Positions 1 to 8,853 of a DNA stretch of 64,000 nt are shown here, one piece after another. Each line of letters begins with the position of its first letter. The stretch's first letter is position 1. The notes below the pieces were generated by a model. The model was not told the origin of the DNA and did not search any database. It saw only the letters and a list, made by a program, of their open reading frames with translations. A program made the position numbers and the translations under genes. This DNA comes from Salinimicrobium catena (GTDB lineage: Bacteria > Bacteroidota > Bacteroidia > Flavobacteriales > Flavobacteriaceae), in assembly GCF_900102915.1 (NCBI RefSeq), contig NZ_FNGG01000003.1, positions 292,573 through 356,572 on the forward strand, in the 5' to 3' direction.

Positions 1-123
1 TGTGATTACATAATATTCGGGATTATCATATTTCTTGGGCTTCATCTCCTCTTCCTGAGCAGAAATGGAATGAAAACAAAAAAGAAAGGCCAGGACGGTG
101 AATGATAGTTTGAATAATTTCAT
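1..123 (-). CDS. Secreted protein, 5' part only (runs off the window)
   Basis: The first 41 codons of a minus-strand gene whose 3' end lies outside the window. The translation starts MKLFKLSFTVLAFLF, a classic hydrophobic signal peptide, with a likely cleavage after ISAQ, followed by a charged segment (EEEMKPKK, then YDNPEYYVIT). This predicts export to the periplasm or outer membrane. Too little is visible to name a family. It is divergent from the amine oxidase gene, with about 295 bp between them. Confidence 0.6.
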   Translation of the reverse strand, partial: MKLFKLSFTVLAFLFCFHSISAQEEEMKPKKYDNPEYYVIT

Positions 124-418
124 GACTTCTGGTTTTTAGATAGTTAAAAAATGATATTAATTACTTTTAATTTACTGATTTTTAAGAATATGGGTTCTTA
201 TAGGGAGCGGATTTTCGTTGAAAGCGGCCTATTCATCGATCTAAGACCGGAACCAAGTTGTAGGTCATTTTGGATGATCAGAGGTTCAGCAGGATCAAAA
301 AAAAATTTTATATTAGAGTGGTAATAGGTTGTAAATCTGTTTTTTACCTCACCCCGGTTCTACCCCCTGCGATTTTAACCTTTTGATAAAAAGAATAACC
401 AACCTAAATATACACGTT

Positions 419-1897
419 ATGAAAGCAAGGAAAAATCACATTTCCAGGAAACTATTTTTACAGCAGCTCAGTATCGGAATTGGTGCTTTGGGAACCGGAA
501 TTTTCTTTCCAGGGAGTCTCAGCGCGGCAGAGTTTCTTTCGGGTAAGACTAATAACCCCAGGAAAGTTCTGGTGATCGGTGCAGGACTTGCCGGGCTTGG
601 AGCTGCCTGGGAGTTAAAGAAAGCCGGGCATGACGTTACCGTGCTGGAGGCTAGAAACCGTTCCGGCGGCAGGGTTTCTACTCTTAGAAAACCTTTTTCA
701 GAGGGATTATATGCCGAGGAGGGAGCAGCCGCCTATGGAGCTACCTACACTGTCGCGAAAAACCTGATCGAGGAGTTTGGACTGGAAACAATGCCTTATC
801 CCATGCCGGAAAAGACGGTTTATCATCTTAATGGAAAACGCATCACCTATAGTCCTGGGGAACAGGTAGTCTGGCCTTATGAGCTCAATGAGAAAGAGCA
901 GGGAATGGATCCAATGGCTCTGGTCAAGATGTATATAATAGACACATTGCCCCAAGAAGTTGGAGAACCCGATTTGTGGAAGAAAGAACCAGTGGTTAAT
1001 CTGGATCACCAATCTCTGGAAGAATATTTAATAAAACAAGGGGCCAGTGAGGGCGCCATCAAGCTCATTCGAAACACCCAGTGGTTTGCCGCAGTGCCCG
1101 GAGAAACTTCGGCCTTGTCTACAGGAGTTTCAGACTTCGGGCTTTTCATGATGGGCGGTGTTCCCTTTATCCTGAAAGGTGGAAACGATAAGTTGCCCCA
1201 GATTATGGCTGATAAAATGAAAGATAATATAGAATATGGAGTGGAAGTGGCTCAGGTCAAAGATAACGGAAGAGGGGTAGTTGTGAGAGATAAAAATGGT
1301 AAGGAATACACAGCCGATGAGGCGATCGTGGCCGTTCCTTTAAAGGTAACCCAGAAAATTGCTTTTGAGCCGCAGCTTTCTGCAGCAAAAAGGTCGGCAC
1401 TTGAAAATATGCCGGTAATGCACCTAACGCGAACTTTCTTAAAAGTGGATAATCCTTACTGGCTTGAGGAAGGCCTATCTGGCGCTGCTCATACAGATCT
1501 TGCAGTAGGGCAGGTTAATCCTTATTTCCATTCTCAGGATCCACAGAATAATCCGGCTGTACTTGAAGGATATGTGGCCGGACCGAAAGCAGAAAGCCTT
1601 GCCCGTCTGCCAGAAGAGGAGGTGATCAAGGAGATTAAGACTCAGATGGAAAAAGTATATCCTGGAATTGAAGACCATTTTCAGAAAGGTCATGTGAAGG
1701 CGTGGAGTACTGATCCATATGCTTTAGGCGGCCCCAGCTGGCCAGCTCCCGGAGATGTTACTGCATACCTGGAAGACCTGCAGTCTTCCCATGGCCGTAT
1801 ACATTTTGCCGGGGAACACACCAGCGTGCTTAGAAGTACCATGGAGGGTGCCCTTAGATCTGGGATGCGTGCTGCACAAAAAATAGCTGTCACCTAA
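419..1897 (+). CDS. FAD-dependent amine oxidase (flavin monoamine oxidase family), exported
   Basis: 492 aa. A dinucleotide-binding motif VIGAGLAGLG followed by an acidic strand end and RSGGR is the FAD-binding start of the amine-oxidase fold; the C-terminus has the matching FAD motif (IHFAGEHTS, then EGALRSGMRAA). Family members oxidise amines or L-amino acids to imines with release of H2O2; the substrate cannot be read from sequence. The N-terminus has SRKLFLQQL followed by a hydrophobic stretch ending at SAAEF. This looks like a variant twin-arginine signal (RK instead of RR), consistent with export of a folded flavoprotein. The reading frame is open upstream to a TTG at 383, but the ATG at 419 places the signal normally and is preferred. 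No partner gene is adjacent. Confidence 0.85.
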   Translation: MKARKNHISRKLFLQQLSIGIGALGTGIFFPGSLSAAEFLSGKTNNPRKVLVIGAGLAGLGAAWELKKAGHDVTVLEARNRSGGRVSTLRKPFSEGLYAEEGAAAYGATYTVAKNLIEEFGLETMPYPMPEKTVYHLNGKRITYSPGEQVVWPYELNEKEQGMDPMALVKMYIIDTLPQEVGEPDLWKKEPVVNLDHQSLEEYLIKQGASEGAIKLIRNTQWFAAVPGETSALSTGVSDFGLFMMGGVPFILKGGNDKLPQIMADKMKDNIEYGVEVAQVKDNGRGVVVRDKNGKEYTADEAIVAVPLKVTQKIAFEPQLSAAKRSALENMPVMHLTRTFLKVDNPYWLEEGLSGAAHTDLAVGQVNPYFHSQDPQNNPAVLEGYVAGPKAESLARLPEEEVIKEIKTQMEKVYPGIEDHFQKGHVKAWSTDPYALGGPSWPAPGDVTAYLEDLQSSHGRIHFAGEHTSVLRSTMEGALRSGMRAAQKIAVT

Positions 1898-1970
1898 AGT
1901 ATTATTAACATATTCTTATGATTGGTTCGATATTGGAAGGATTAACCGGTACAGGTTAAAATCGTTCGTT

Positions 1971-2129
1971 ATGAAACCAATCAATAATGAAAATGAGAAT
2001 GAGCTTTTAGAGCATTTCGAGAAGGATTATCAGATCAACTGGAATTGGCTGTACCTAAGGAGCCACCTGGTATTTGCCATCCTGGTATTTGTAGGGATGT
2101 TGGTTTTTGTGTGGTGGATCACCACCTGA
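1971..2129 (+). CDS. Small single-pass membrane protein with INWNWL motif
   Basis: A 52-codon frame starting at ATG 1971: MKPINNENENELLEHFEKDY, then QINWNWLYLRSH, then one hydrophobic helix of about 20 residues (LVFAILVFVGMLVFVWW) and a short tail. The composition is that of a real small inner-membrane protein: an acidic cytoplasmic head, a Trp-rich interface and one TM helix. Its INW[N/D]WL motif and layout match the product of the minus-strand gene at 11399-11554, so the two look like paralogues. It lies alone between the amine oxidase and the convergent histidine kinase. Function unknown. Confidence 0.6.
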   Translation: MKPINNENENELLEHFEKDYQINWNWLYLRSHLVFAILVFVGMLVFVWWITT

Positions 2130-2249
2130 TATCTGGTTCGTGAAACATTTCTCCAACTGCAAAAAAGGATCTTTGGCATCAAAATGCGTGAGAATTTTTT
2201 CCCCAGATTTGTGGAAAATGCTGGGGAGAAATTTCGCTGTTTCTTTGAA

Positions 2250-4520
2250 TCAATGCACTTCTGCATTGGGAAAATAAATTATAAAAGTGGTACCCTCATT
2301 GAGTCTGCTACTAACTTTAATGGGAGCGTCATGTTCCTCTAAAATGCTTTTTACCGAGCTCATTCCAATCCCCATTCCGGTTTCTTTATTGGAGTAGAAA
2401 GCTTCAAAGATATGATCTATCTGGTCCTGGGTCATCCCCTGTCCGTTGTCGGAAATACGCAGCATGAAATCGGTCTTATGTTTTTTGATCTCGATCTCTA
2501 TTCTCCCTTCTTCGGGAGTGGTCGCTTCGCTGGCATTGACTATCAGGTTTAGAAGGGCGATCTCTAACTTTTCCTTGTCAGCCAGTACAGGGAATTTCCC
2601 TTTATAGTTCTTTTCCACTTTGATCCCTGAAAGATAGATCCTGTCAGCGGCTTTATGTATGGTATTGTCCATCATTATGGCCAGATCTTCTTCTTTTAAT
2701 ACCGCGGGGCTGTAATTCGAAGCATTCAAAAGGTTATTTACAAGGTCGTTCAGGGTTTTGGTACTTCTCTTCAGGATCTTGAAGTAGTTACTGTAGTTCT
2801 CTCCAACGGAATCTTTTAATTTTCGGCTAAGCACTTCTCCGACCATACCAATGCTGGCCAGCGGATTGCGGAGCTCATGTGCAAAAGTTCGGGCTATCTC
2901 CCCCTGAATCGAAAGTTTTTCAGCCTTCAGCAAAGCTTTCTGAGTATACTTTTGTTCATGAATGTTCCTGATCAAAAGCACATATTCATCTACCCACGCT
3001 GCGTCACGTCTTTTAAAGATCTTTCCGCGGAGGTTAAACCACTCCCAGGCAGATCCTTTTAACTTAAGACGGATCTCTTCTTCAATAATATCCTCTGCAG
3101 ATGATTTGAGAAGATTCCGGTGAAACTGCATGATCTTTTCCCGGTCGCGCGGATGGATGTAAGGAAGAACCTGCTGCAGTTCTCTTCCAACGACATTATC
3201 TTTGATTAACCCGGCTTCAGGGGCCAGGTCTTTGTTCATGTACCTTATAGTATATGAGTTCAGGTTAATGATCATGATCACCTCGGGCGTTGCCCTTACC
3301 AGCTCCTGTTTGAAACGCATGGTTTCTTCCAGTTCTTTGGCTTCTGCTTTTCTCTGGCTAATGTCTTCTATAGTAGCTATCAACAGGTCATTCTGCGCTC
3401 TTGCCGTTAATCTAAACCAGTGGTTATAACCTTCCTTGTCAAAATAAACCTCGTCATCAAGAGGCTCGCCTGTGGTCATTACCTGTTTATAAGCATCAAA
3501 GGTTCCCATTTCAACCCCGTGCTTAGTGGTTTCAAGATAGGTTCGGCCAATGATCTCCTCTTGCAGGTACATTTCCTGCAACACCTTATTCGTTCTAAGG
3601 AAAATAAAATCTTTGATCCTCCCTTCTTCGTCATAGATGGCTCTTAGAACAGCAATAGCCAGGTTGGTGGTGTCGAAAACGCTTTGCAGCAGATCCCTTG
3701 ACTCCTGCAGGTCTTTATGGTGACGTTCCAGCCTGTTTTGAAGTTCTTCCTCCTGTTTCTTTTCTCCGGTAATATTTCTGAAAAGGATCCCGATCCTACG
3801 GCTGTCCTTTTCCCCAACCTTAAAAGCATAAAGATCCAGCCAGGTATCCCCCAAATTGGCATTATACTCTTTAAATCGGACGGGTTCCCCGGTTTCTGCG
3901 ACTTTGGCAAAAGCATTGAGCCATTTCTCATTGGGTTGTTTTACCAGTTCCCTCACCGTTTTCCCTGTCACGTTCTTGAAGTCTACATGTTTCTGAAATG
4001 CAGGATTGGTCTTTAAATAAAAATAATCAAGTGGAATTCCGTCTTTACCATAGATCATTTCGACGATAGCAAACCCGTCGTGAAGAGAATTGATCAGGTG
4101 CTCGTATTCTGTTTGCAACGAATTATAACCTGGATTCTGCGACTCTTCTATGGAATTATCCCCGGCAGGAGAAGCAAGGGAAAGTACCTGTTGTTTCTTT
4201 TCGGTCTGCGGCTGGTAAAGACGATCCTTAAAGATAAAGGTCTCCCATTTATCGTTCTTACCTTTCAGGCGTAAGGGGTATATAGTGTCTCCCTCACTGT
4301 TGATCTGCTTCAGGTGTTTTAAATATCCGTTATAATCTTCGGGATGAACGAATTCCTTATAAAAGCAAAGCTCTTTTTTCTGAAGAGCAGAAAGATCCAT
4401 GCCACAGTATTGCTCACCGACATCATTCAGAAATTTCACATGGGCATTATCAGGATCTACAAGTAAAATGAGTTGTTGCGTAGGCAGTATATTTAATTCA
4501 GAAGCGGTTTTCTGGGACAT
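2250..4520 (-). CDS. Multi-PAS sensor histidine kinase
   Basis: 756 aa, no signal peptide or membrane helix, so probably a soluble cytoplasmic sensor. About four PAS/PAC-like modules fill residues 1-520 (for example the PAC-like tails IGILFRNITGEKKQ and LLIATIEDISQRKAEAKE). A HisKA dimerisation domain follows with the H-box FAHELRNPLASIGMV (phospho-His), then an HATPase_c domain with N-box NLIVNASEAT, G1 DNGQGM and G2 ETGMGIGMS. It should autophosphorylate and pass phosphate to a response regulator, but none is encoded next to it (orphan kinase). No haem- or flavin-binding signature was recognised in the PAS modules, so the signal is unknown. Confidence 0.9.
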   Translation of the reverse strand: MSQKTASELNILPTQQLILLVDPDNAHVKFLNDVGEQYCGMDLSALQKKELCFYKEFVHPEDYNGYLKHLKQINSEGDTIYPLRLKGKNDKWETFIFKDRLYQPQTEKKQQVLSLASPAGDNSIEESQNPGYNSLQTEYEHLINSLHDGFAIVEMIYGKDGIPLDYFYLKTNPAFQKHVDFKNVTGKTVRELVKQPNEKWLNAFAKVAETGEPVRFKEYNANLGDTWLDLYAFKVGEKDSRRIGILFRNITGEKKQEEELQNRLERHHKDLQESRDLLQSVFDTTNLAIAVLRAIYDEEGRIKDFIFLRTNKVLQEMYLQEEIIGRTYLETTKHGVEMGTFDAYKQVMTTGEPLDDEVYFDKEGYNHWFRLTARAQNDLLIATIEDISQRKAEAKELEETMRFKQELVRATPEVIMIINLNSYTIRYMNKDLAPEAGLIKDNVVGRELQQVLPYIHPRDREKIMQFHRNLLKSSAEDIIEEEIRLKLKGSAWEWFNLRGKIFKRRDAAWVDEYVLLIRNIHEQKYTQKALLKAEKLSIQGEIARTFAHELRNPLASIGMVGEVLSRKLKDSVGENYSNYFKILKRSTKTLNDLVNNLLNASNYSPAVLKEEDLAIMMDNTIHKAADRIYLSGIKVEKNYKGKFPVLADKEKLEIALLNLIVNASEATTPEEGRIEIEIKKHKTDFMLRISDNGQGMTQDQIDHIFEAFYSNKETGMGIGMSSVKSILEEHDAPIKVSSRLNEGTTFIIYFPNAEVH

Positions 4521-4639
4521 ATAAATTTACTTTAATTGGGGTTTTGCTGTAATTTCTGAAGCTTCAGAATTGAACAGCCGATCAATTTACAACCTTAAAA
4601 CTTAATTCTAAGTTAAAACTGACTTTTTTGGAAAGCAAA

Positions 4640-4658
4640 AGCCGGAGGGTCTCCGGCT
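4640..4658 (-). terminator. Rho-independent terminator of the Met-rich lipoprotein gene
   Basis: Perfect 8-bp stem AGCCGGAG / CTCCGGCT with a 3-nt loop. On the minus strand it is followed by TTTT. It lies 28 bp past the stop of the 4686-5159 gene and before the kinase start, so the two genes are probably separate transcripts. Confidence 0.65.
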
Positions 4659-4685
4659 ATAAAAATCAAATACCCACGAACTTAC

Positions 4686-5159
4686 CTACTGCGGGGTGTT
4701 GTTCCTTTGTCTTTGCTGCATTCTTTCCTGCATTTGCCTGTACATGCTGGTATCGCGTTCCATCATCACCATAATGTGCTGCAGCATGCGTCTGTGAAGC
4801 TCTGGATTTCTGCGGAACATGGTAGTATCCTGCTCCATCACCATCATCATTCCCTGCATCATGGTGTCTACCACCTGCGGATTGTTCATCATCATTCTTC
4901 TCATCTGGTTCCTTCCGTACATATTGCGCATCATAGGTCTGTTGGCAGCCATCATCTCCATGGCCTGATCGCTATTGCGCATTTCGGTAAGGAATTCCTG
5001 TAACAGCTCGTCATCGTTGATGATCTGCTGGTATACTTCCTGTCTCTCTTCGGGATCTTCGGTAAGGTCAATTCTGTCATCAGCATCACAACCTATGATG
5101 AGCAATGAAAATAGGAAAAGAATACCTAGTTGCAGCTTTGTCTTTAGAGTTTCCATCAT
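4686..5159 (-). CDS. Methionine-rich lipoprotein
   Basis: 157 aa. Signal peptide with lipobox (LFSLLIIGC, Cys about residue 24), so an outer- or inner-membrane lipoprotein. An acidic region follows, and then a basic C-terminal half with about two dozen Met residues in roughly 95, often as MM or MMM, mixed with Arg, Gln, Asn and a few His. Two units (MVMEQDTTMFR and MVMMERDTSMYR) look like an internal duplication. Met/His-rich periplasmic tails are known to bind Cu(I) or Ag(I) in unrelated proteins, so metal handling is a reasonable guess, but no named family was recognised. No metal-transport gene is adjacent. Confidence 0.75.
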   Translation of the reverse strand: MMETLKTKLQLGILFLFSLLIIGCDADDRIDLTEDPEERQEVYQQIINDDELLQEFLTEMRNSDQAMEMMAANRPMMRNMYGRNQMRRMMMNNPQVVDTMMQGMMMVMEQDTTMFRRNPELHRRMLQHIMVMMERDTSMYRQMQERMQQRQRNNTPQ

Positions 5160-5286
5160 TTTTAGGTTTGGTTATACTATTTAAATTACTAAATATTGAT
5201 GGGATATTTGTATTCTTAAGTTATTCTTAACTAATAAGTTAAGTGTAGTGGTGAAAATTGAAAGAAAACTGGAAAAGAAAAAAGGA

Positions 5287-6345
5287 TTATCTTCCTTTTT
5301 CGATCTTTTCCTCTGCCCATTCTTCCTCTTCCCTGTCGGCCTGTTCGGGTTCATCATTGAGCTTTTCGGCGATGGAAACATGGTTGAGCTCGATGTAAAT
5401 AGGAAAATGGTCAGATCCTATATTTGGCAGTCTTTTAAGTTTAAGCAGGGCGAAATCCTTACTGTGAAAAACATGGTCCAGGGGCCATCTAAAAACCGGG
5501 ATTCCCGCGTGGTAGGTATTGTAAAATCCGCGGCCTATCCTGGGATCCACGAGTCCGCTTATTTGCTGAAAGAGCCTGGTAGTGCGAGACCATGCCACGT
5601 CATTAAGGTCACCAAAAACCAGGGTGGAGTCCTGTTCTTTTACTTCTTTTCCAATGAGCAGTAATTCGGCATCCCTGTTGGTGGAAGTGGCATCTTCACT
5701 GGGGCTGGGAGGCTTGGGGTGCAGGCAGTGGATGTTCACTTTCTCCCCGTTGCGCAGGAGGACATAGCCGTGAATAGAAGGGATCTCATCCGAAATAAGG
5801 AATTTCACTTCAATATTTTCCAGCTCCAGTTTAGAGAACAGGTGCATTCCGTAGAGATTGTCCTGGGGAATTTTTACCGTATAGGGATAATCGTTTTCGA
5901 GCACTTCAAGTTTTTCTTCCCACGTCTTGTCGGTTTCAAGCGTTAGGAGAATATCCGGATCCCAATATTTCACCAGCTTTAAGAGCCTGTCATATTTTTT
6001 GTTCGGGGTAAGCACATTGCTTACCAGGATAGAGAGGCGGGTATCAGAACCTCTTCCTTCCAGCCTATAGACCTGTTTACGGGCCAGAATGGTATATGGG
6101 TAGATCTTTACCGCCTGATACAGAAAACTTATAGAGAGGAGGGAAGCAAGTACCACCTGCCAGGTACCCCACATAGGAAAGACCAATATCACAAGACCCA
6201 AAATAAAAAGGGTAAGCACAGATATTTGTAAGCGCGGGAAATCAAATCCTCGCACCCACCACTGGTCAAATCTTGTAAGAGAAGCTAATGTAGGCACCAG
6301 AGCCAGTACAGCGAATATTAGTACGGCTATTTCTAAAATGCTCAT
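5287..6345 (-). CDS. Membrane-anchored endonuclease/exonuclease/phosphatase (EEP) family protein
   Basis: 352 aa. Three hydrophobic segments occupy residues 1-85, followed by an EEP (DNase I-like) domain: ILVSNVLTPNKKYD (Asn strand), LLTLETDKTWEE (catalytic Glu), a His strand in VNIHCLHPKPP, VFGDLNDVAWS (the GDxN motif), PLDHVFHS, and the terminal SDHFPI. All key EEP residues are visible, so it should be an active metal-dependent phosphoesterase with its domain on the outer face of the inner membrane. Family members cut DNA, phosphoinositides or sphingomyelin; the substrate is not predictable. The charged tail is rich in Glu. Confidence 0.85.
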   Translation of the reverse strand: MSILEIAVLIFAVLALVPTLASLTRFDQWWVRGFDFPRLQISVLTLFILGLVILVFPMWGTWQVVLASLLSISFLYQAVKIYPYTILARKQVYRLEGRGSDTRLSILVSNVLTPNKKYDRLLKLVKYWDPDILLTLETDKTWEEKLEVLENDYPYTVKIPQDNLYGMHLFSKLELENIEVKFLISDEIPSIHGYVLLRNGEKVNIHCLHPKPPSPSEDATSTNRDAELLLIGKEVKEQDSTLVFGDLNDVAWSRTTRLFQQISGLVDPRIGRGFYNTYHAGIPVFRWPLDHVFHSKDFALLKLKRLPNIGSDHFPIYIELNHVSIAEKLNDEPEQADREEEEWAEEKIEKGR

Positions 6346-6475
6346 AAAATTGGGGTTCTAAAAGACATTATAAATATAAAAATACCAATTGGTTTAACAG
6401 GCTTTTTCGCATGGCTTAATCGCGGTTGGGTTTTGATTCTTCTGAAAGTCAGTAACATAAAACTGAATTAAAATA

Positions 6476-6502
6476 AAAACGGCTTTTGATAAAAGCCGTT
6501 TT
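6476..6502 (-). terminator. Terminator between the SYLF gene and the EEP gene
   Basis: Perfect 12-bp inverted repeat AAAACGGCTTTT / AAAAGCCGTTTT with a GAT loop, flanked by A-rich and T-rich runs on both sides, 13 bp past the stop of the SYLF gene. It should end minus-strand transcription. Confidence 0.75.
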
Positions 6503-6514
6503 CTTTGGCTGGTT

Positions 6515-7054
6515 TTATAAGGGCCTGAAATCGAATTTTTGACCTCCTACCGAAATTCCTGCCATAGCGCCGGCTTTTGGAACAGTGACTATGGCTATAC
6601 CGTCCTGAAATTCTATGTCTCCCGAAACCCCTTCGTCCAGCAGTACTGCCGATGCATTTGCCGAAAGTTCAAAGTTCCCATCCTTGAACCGCTGCAAAGC
6701 CGATGCACTTTCGAAAAAAAGGATCTCCACAAAGGCCTTCCCGCCTAATTGAAATCCCACATCTACCTGTTTTAGATCGGCATAACCAATATGCCTGCCG
6801 TTCTCATATACGGCCCCGTTACCCGAGGCGCCGCCCACTATGTAAGCTCCTTTTCCCACATTCGGAAAAATGGCATATCCCTGGGCTTCATCAAACATTC
6901 TTGCCGCGTTGGGATATTTTTCCCTTATCATTTCTCTTTCTTCGCGAACATCGTTCATTAGATCATCTCCGGTCTTTCCGGAGCCACATCCTGCCAGCCC
7001 TACGAACAGCAGGAACAGGAACACCGGGAGCATCTTTTGGCTTAAATTTTTCAT
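6515..7054 (-). CDS. SYLF (Ysc84-like) domain lipoprotein
   Basis: 179 aa. Lipobox signal (LFVGLAGCGSG), then a SYLF/Ysc84-related domain: AQGYAIFPNVGKGAYIVGG, GYADLKQVDVGFQLGGK and ILFFESASALQRFKDG are the typical conserved blocks. In eukaryotes this fold binds phosphoinositides; bacterial members are exported proteins of unclear role, possibly lipid binding. Length and domain are complete. It is a single-gene unit ended by the hairpin at 6476-6502. Confidence 0.85.
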   Translation of the reverse strand: MKNLSQKMLPVFLFLLFVGLAGCGSGKTGDDLMNDVREEREMIREKYPNAARMFDEAQGYAIFPNVGKGAYIVGGASGNGAVYENGRHIGYADLKQVDVGFQLGGKAFVEILFFESASALQRFKDGNFELSANASAVLLDEGVSGDIEFQDGIAIVTVPKAGAMAGISVGGQKFDFRPL

Positions 7055-7179
7055 CTCTAAAGCTGGTTTTGATTAGTACCCTTGAAGTTACTTACAGATG
7101 AGAAGAACCTTAGTTAAACAAATGTTATTTTGAGAGGAAATATTGCCGATATTCTGCCGGAAAGGGTTAATGGACAAGG

Positions 7180-7317
7180 CTAAAGCCCTTTCTTCTTTTT
7201 CTCTTCTTTTTTCCTGGTTTTTCGCACCTGCTTTCGCAGCTGGATCACAGTAAATATGATCACTGCCAGCAGCACTGCACCACTTACTATCGCGTATCCT
7301 AACATGCTTCCAGTCAT
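7180..7317 (-). CDS. Small single-pass membrane protein
   Basis: A 45-codon frame starting at the ATG whose complement is 7315-7317. MTGSMLGYAIVSGAVLLAVI and IFTVIQ form one TM helix, followed by a very basic tail (RKQVRKTRKKEEKKKKG) that would stay in the cytoplasm by the positive-inside rule. The strong helix/tail organisation supports a real gene. It lies 28 bp downstream of the DUF3307 gene on the same strand and may be part of the satD operon. Function unknown. Confidence 0.5.
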   Translation of the reverse strand: MTGSMLGYAIVSGAVLLAVIIFTVIQLRKQVRKTRKKEEKKKKGL

Positions 7318-7345
7318 AGTTTCAAGTTATGAAAATAAGTACAGA

Positions 7346-8065
7346 TCAGCGCAGCAGGTTTTTGATGAAAAGGTAAAAAAGCCCTGTGGCTATTGCCAGA
7401 CCAAAGCTCAGCAGAGTGCCGATAAGCACGTATTCTGTTAATTTGCGGTCTTTTGCACGGGAAAGGTCACTGAACCTGAGAATGGATTTTGCCGCTATAA
7501 GCCAGCCAATGGCCGCCCACTGCTGCAGTACGATGAACCCGAAAACCAGGAGCCTTTCCAGCATCCCAATATATTTTCCCGCTTTGGGCAGGGAATCCTC
7601 TTCATTGTCTTCAGGAAGCTGCCAGCGGTCCATTAGCAGGCGCATGGCAATAGCCGAAACCGAGGTCACACTCAAAATCGACAACAGCAAGAGGAGGGAG
7701 GCCGGGGAAAAAATGAACCCGGTATTTATTTCAAAAGGATAATAAAAATAAACCACTCCACACAGTACGAGGACATGAGCAAGCTGGTCCAGCAGGAAGA
7801 GAAGATTATTGTTGTACCTGCCTTCCAGGTGTAGTTTGCCAAGGTCAATCAAAAAATGAGTGACAAGGATCCCTAAAAGACCTAACCAGTAAGTAAGATC
7901 GAACTGTAACAGGAGGAGCAAAGCAAGAGCATGGACTCCCAGGTGCAGGTACAGAGAGGCCGATCTTATTTTGCGCTGTCTTTTATCGCGTATCCAGCGG
8001 TCCGGTTGCAGCACAAAGTCTCCAAGAATATGAGCTAACAGTAGTTTTAGGGCAAAAGTGATCAT
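7346..8065 (-). CDS. DUF3307 integral membrane protein
   Basis: 239 aa. It begins with the conserved DUF3307 start (LAHILGDFVLQPDRW) and has about six hydrophobic segments across its length. Its start overlaps the end of the SatD-like gene by 4 bp (ATGA type), so translation is probably coupled. DUF3307 and SatD genes are often neighbours in Bacteroidetes and Firmicutes. The molecular function is not known; the membrane protein is presumably the effector controlled by the SatD-type regulator. Confidence 0.8.
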   Translation of the reverse strand: MITFALKLLLAHILGDFVLQPDRWIRDKRQRKIRSASLYLHLGVHALALLLLLQFDLTYWLGLLGILVTHFLIDLGKLHLEGRYNNNLLFLLDQLAHVLVLCGVVYFYYPFEINTGFIFSPASLLLLLSILSVTSVSAIAMRLLMDRWQLPEDNEEDSLPKAGKYIGMLERLLVFGFIVLQQWAAIGWLIAAKSILRFSDLSRAKDRKLTEYVLIGTLLSFGLAIATGLFYLFIKNLLR

Positions 8066-8661
8066 AAGCGGTTTATTCTTTTTTGGTAAAATTCTTCCAG
8101 TCGGGAAATCTCATCATAGGCTCCTCTTTTGAGGGCTTCACTCAGGCTGCTCTGAGATTTTCCCAGCATCTCTGCCAGTTCTGTCTGGTTTTTTGCAGGG
8201 TTTTCCAGGGCGGCCTGTATAGCTTCGGCTACTGTGGTACTCCAGTTGTTCATGGAGAGCAGCGCCAGGTCTAGCAGTAGGTTGAACAATTCGTCCTCTT
8301 CAGGATTGCCGGTAAAGATGCCCATGTTCTGCTTTTTTAGGGTATCAAATCCCTCCCCCGATCGTACAAAAGCAGAGCCGTTCGACTCGCTCACCTTCTT
8401 CGCCTTATGCTCGAGCTCTCCTAGGCCAATGGCGATGCGTACATCAAGGTTTTTTATTTTTTTTATGCCAGCCTTGATATGGACTGCTGCAAGAAGAGCT
8501 TTATCTGGGGAAATAGTGAGCTGAAAACTGTCACCACGATAGATCTCCCATTGCGAAGGATTATTCCCGTAGTGGGAAAGTATTTTCTTGAGTAAAGGCA
8601 ACCATTGGGTAGCCGGTTGTTTTCGGGAGTTGACGATATCTCCTGTAATTACTGCTATCAT
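8062..8661 (-). CDS. SatD-family protein with C-terminal HTH
   Basis: 199 aa. The start MIAVITGDIVNSRK is the conserved beginning of the SatD family, followed by a conserved middle (YRGDSFQL, IAIGLGE). Residues about 155-190 (NQTELAEMLGKSQSSLSEAL) form a helix-turn-helix, so the protein is probably a DNA-binding regulator. The upstream region (8668-8749) carries four CGATAT-type half sites, suggesting it controls its own operon. It is translationally coupled to the DUF3307 gene. SatD was named in Streptococcus mutans for an acid-inducible operon; the biochemical role is unknown. Confidence 0.8.
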   Translation of the reverse strand: MIAVITGDIVNSRKQPATQWLPLLKKILSHYGNNPSQWEIYRGDSFQLTISPDKALLAAVHIKAGIKKIKNLDVRIAIGLGELEHKAKKVSESNGSAFVRSGEGFDTLKKQNMGIFTGNPEEDELFNLLLDLALLSMNNWSTTVAEAIQAALENPAKNQTELAEMLGKSQSSLSEALKRGAYDEISRLEEFYQKRINRL

Positions 8662-8667
8662 GTGCTT

Positions 8668-8749
8668 AATATCGGGTTTTTAAACGATATGAGCAAATAT
8701 CGGAAAATTTTCAGATAAACAAATTAATAGGATAAAAAGCCGATAATAT
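8668..8749. promoter_or_regulatory. Cluster of ATATCGG / CGATAT repeats upstream of the satD operon
   Basis: Two direct copies of AATATCGG (8668-8675 and 8696-8703), an inverted CGATAT (8685-8690) and a near-inverted CCGATAATAT (8740-8749), all within 82 bp upstream of the satD start at 8661. Copies 1 to 3 are 11-18 bp apart. Such a cluster fits an operator for an HTH protein, most simply the SatD-like product itself. Confidence 0.45.
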
Positions 8750-8841
8750 AAGGCTTCGTGTGGATTAGGCGCCCTACAGCCGCCAATAAAAAATATTCAA
8801 AAAACACCCTGAAAATTTAATTTAACAGCAGTATTTTTTGT

Positions 8842-8849
8842 TAATTTTG
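8842..8849 (+). promoter_or_regulatory. Bacteroidetes -7 element TAATTTTG for the TPR-kinase gene
   Basis: TAATTTTG fits TAnnTTTG, and a weak TTT at about the -33 position lies 18 nt upstream. It ends only 4 bp before the ATG at 8854, so the predicted transcript start falls at or next to the start codon, which would give a leaderless mRNA. Confidence 0.35.
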
Positions 8850-8853
8850 TGTT

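Noticed and set aside
5248..5664. 138-aa plus-strand frame opposite the EEP gene
   Set aside because: Antisense shadow of a clearly recognised gene.
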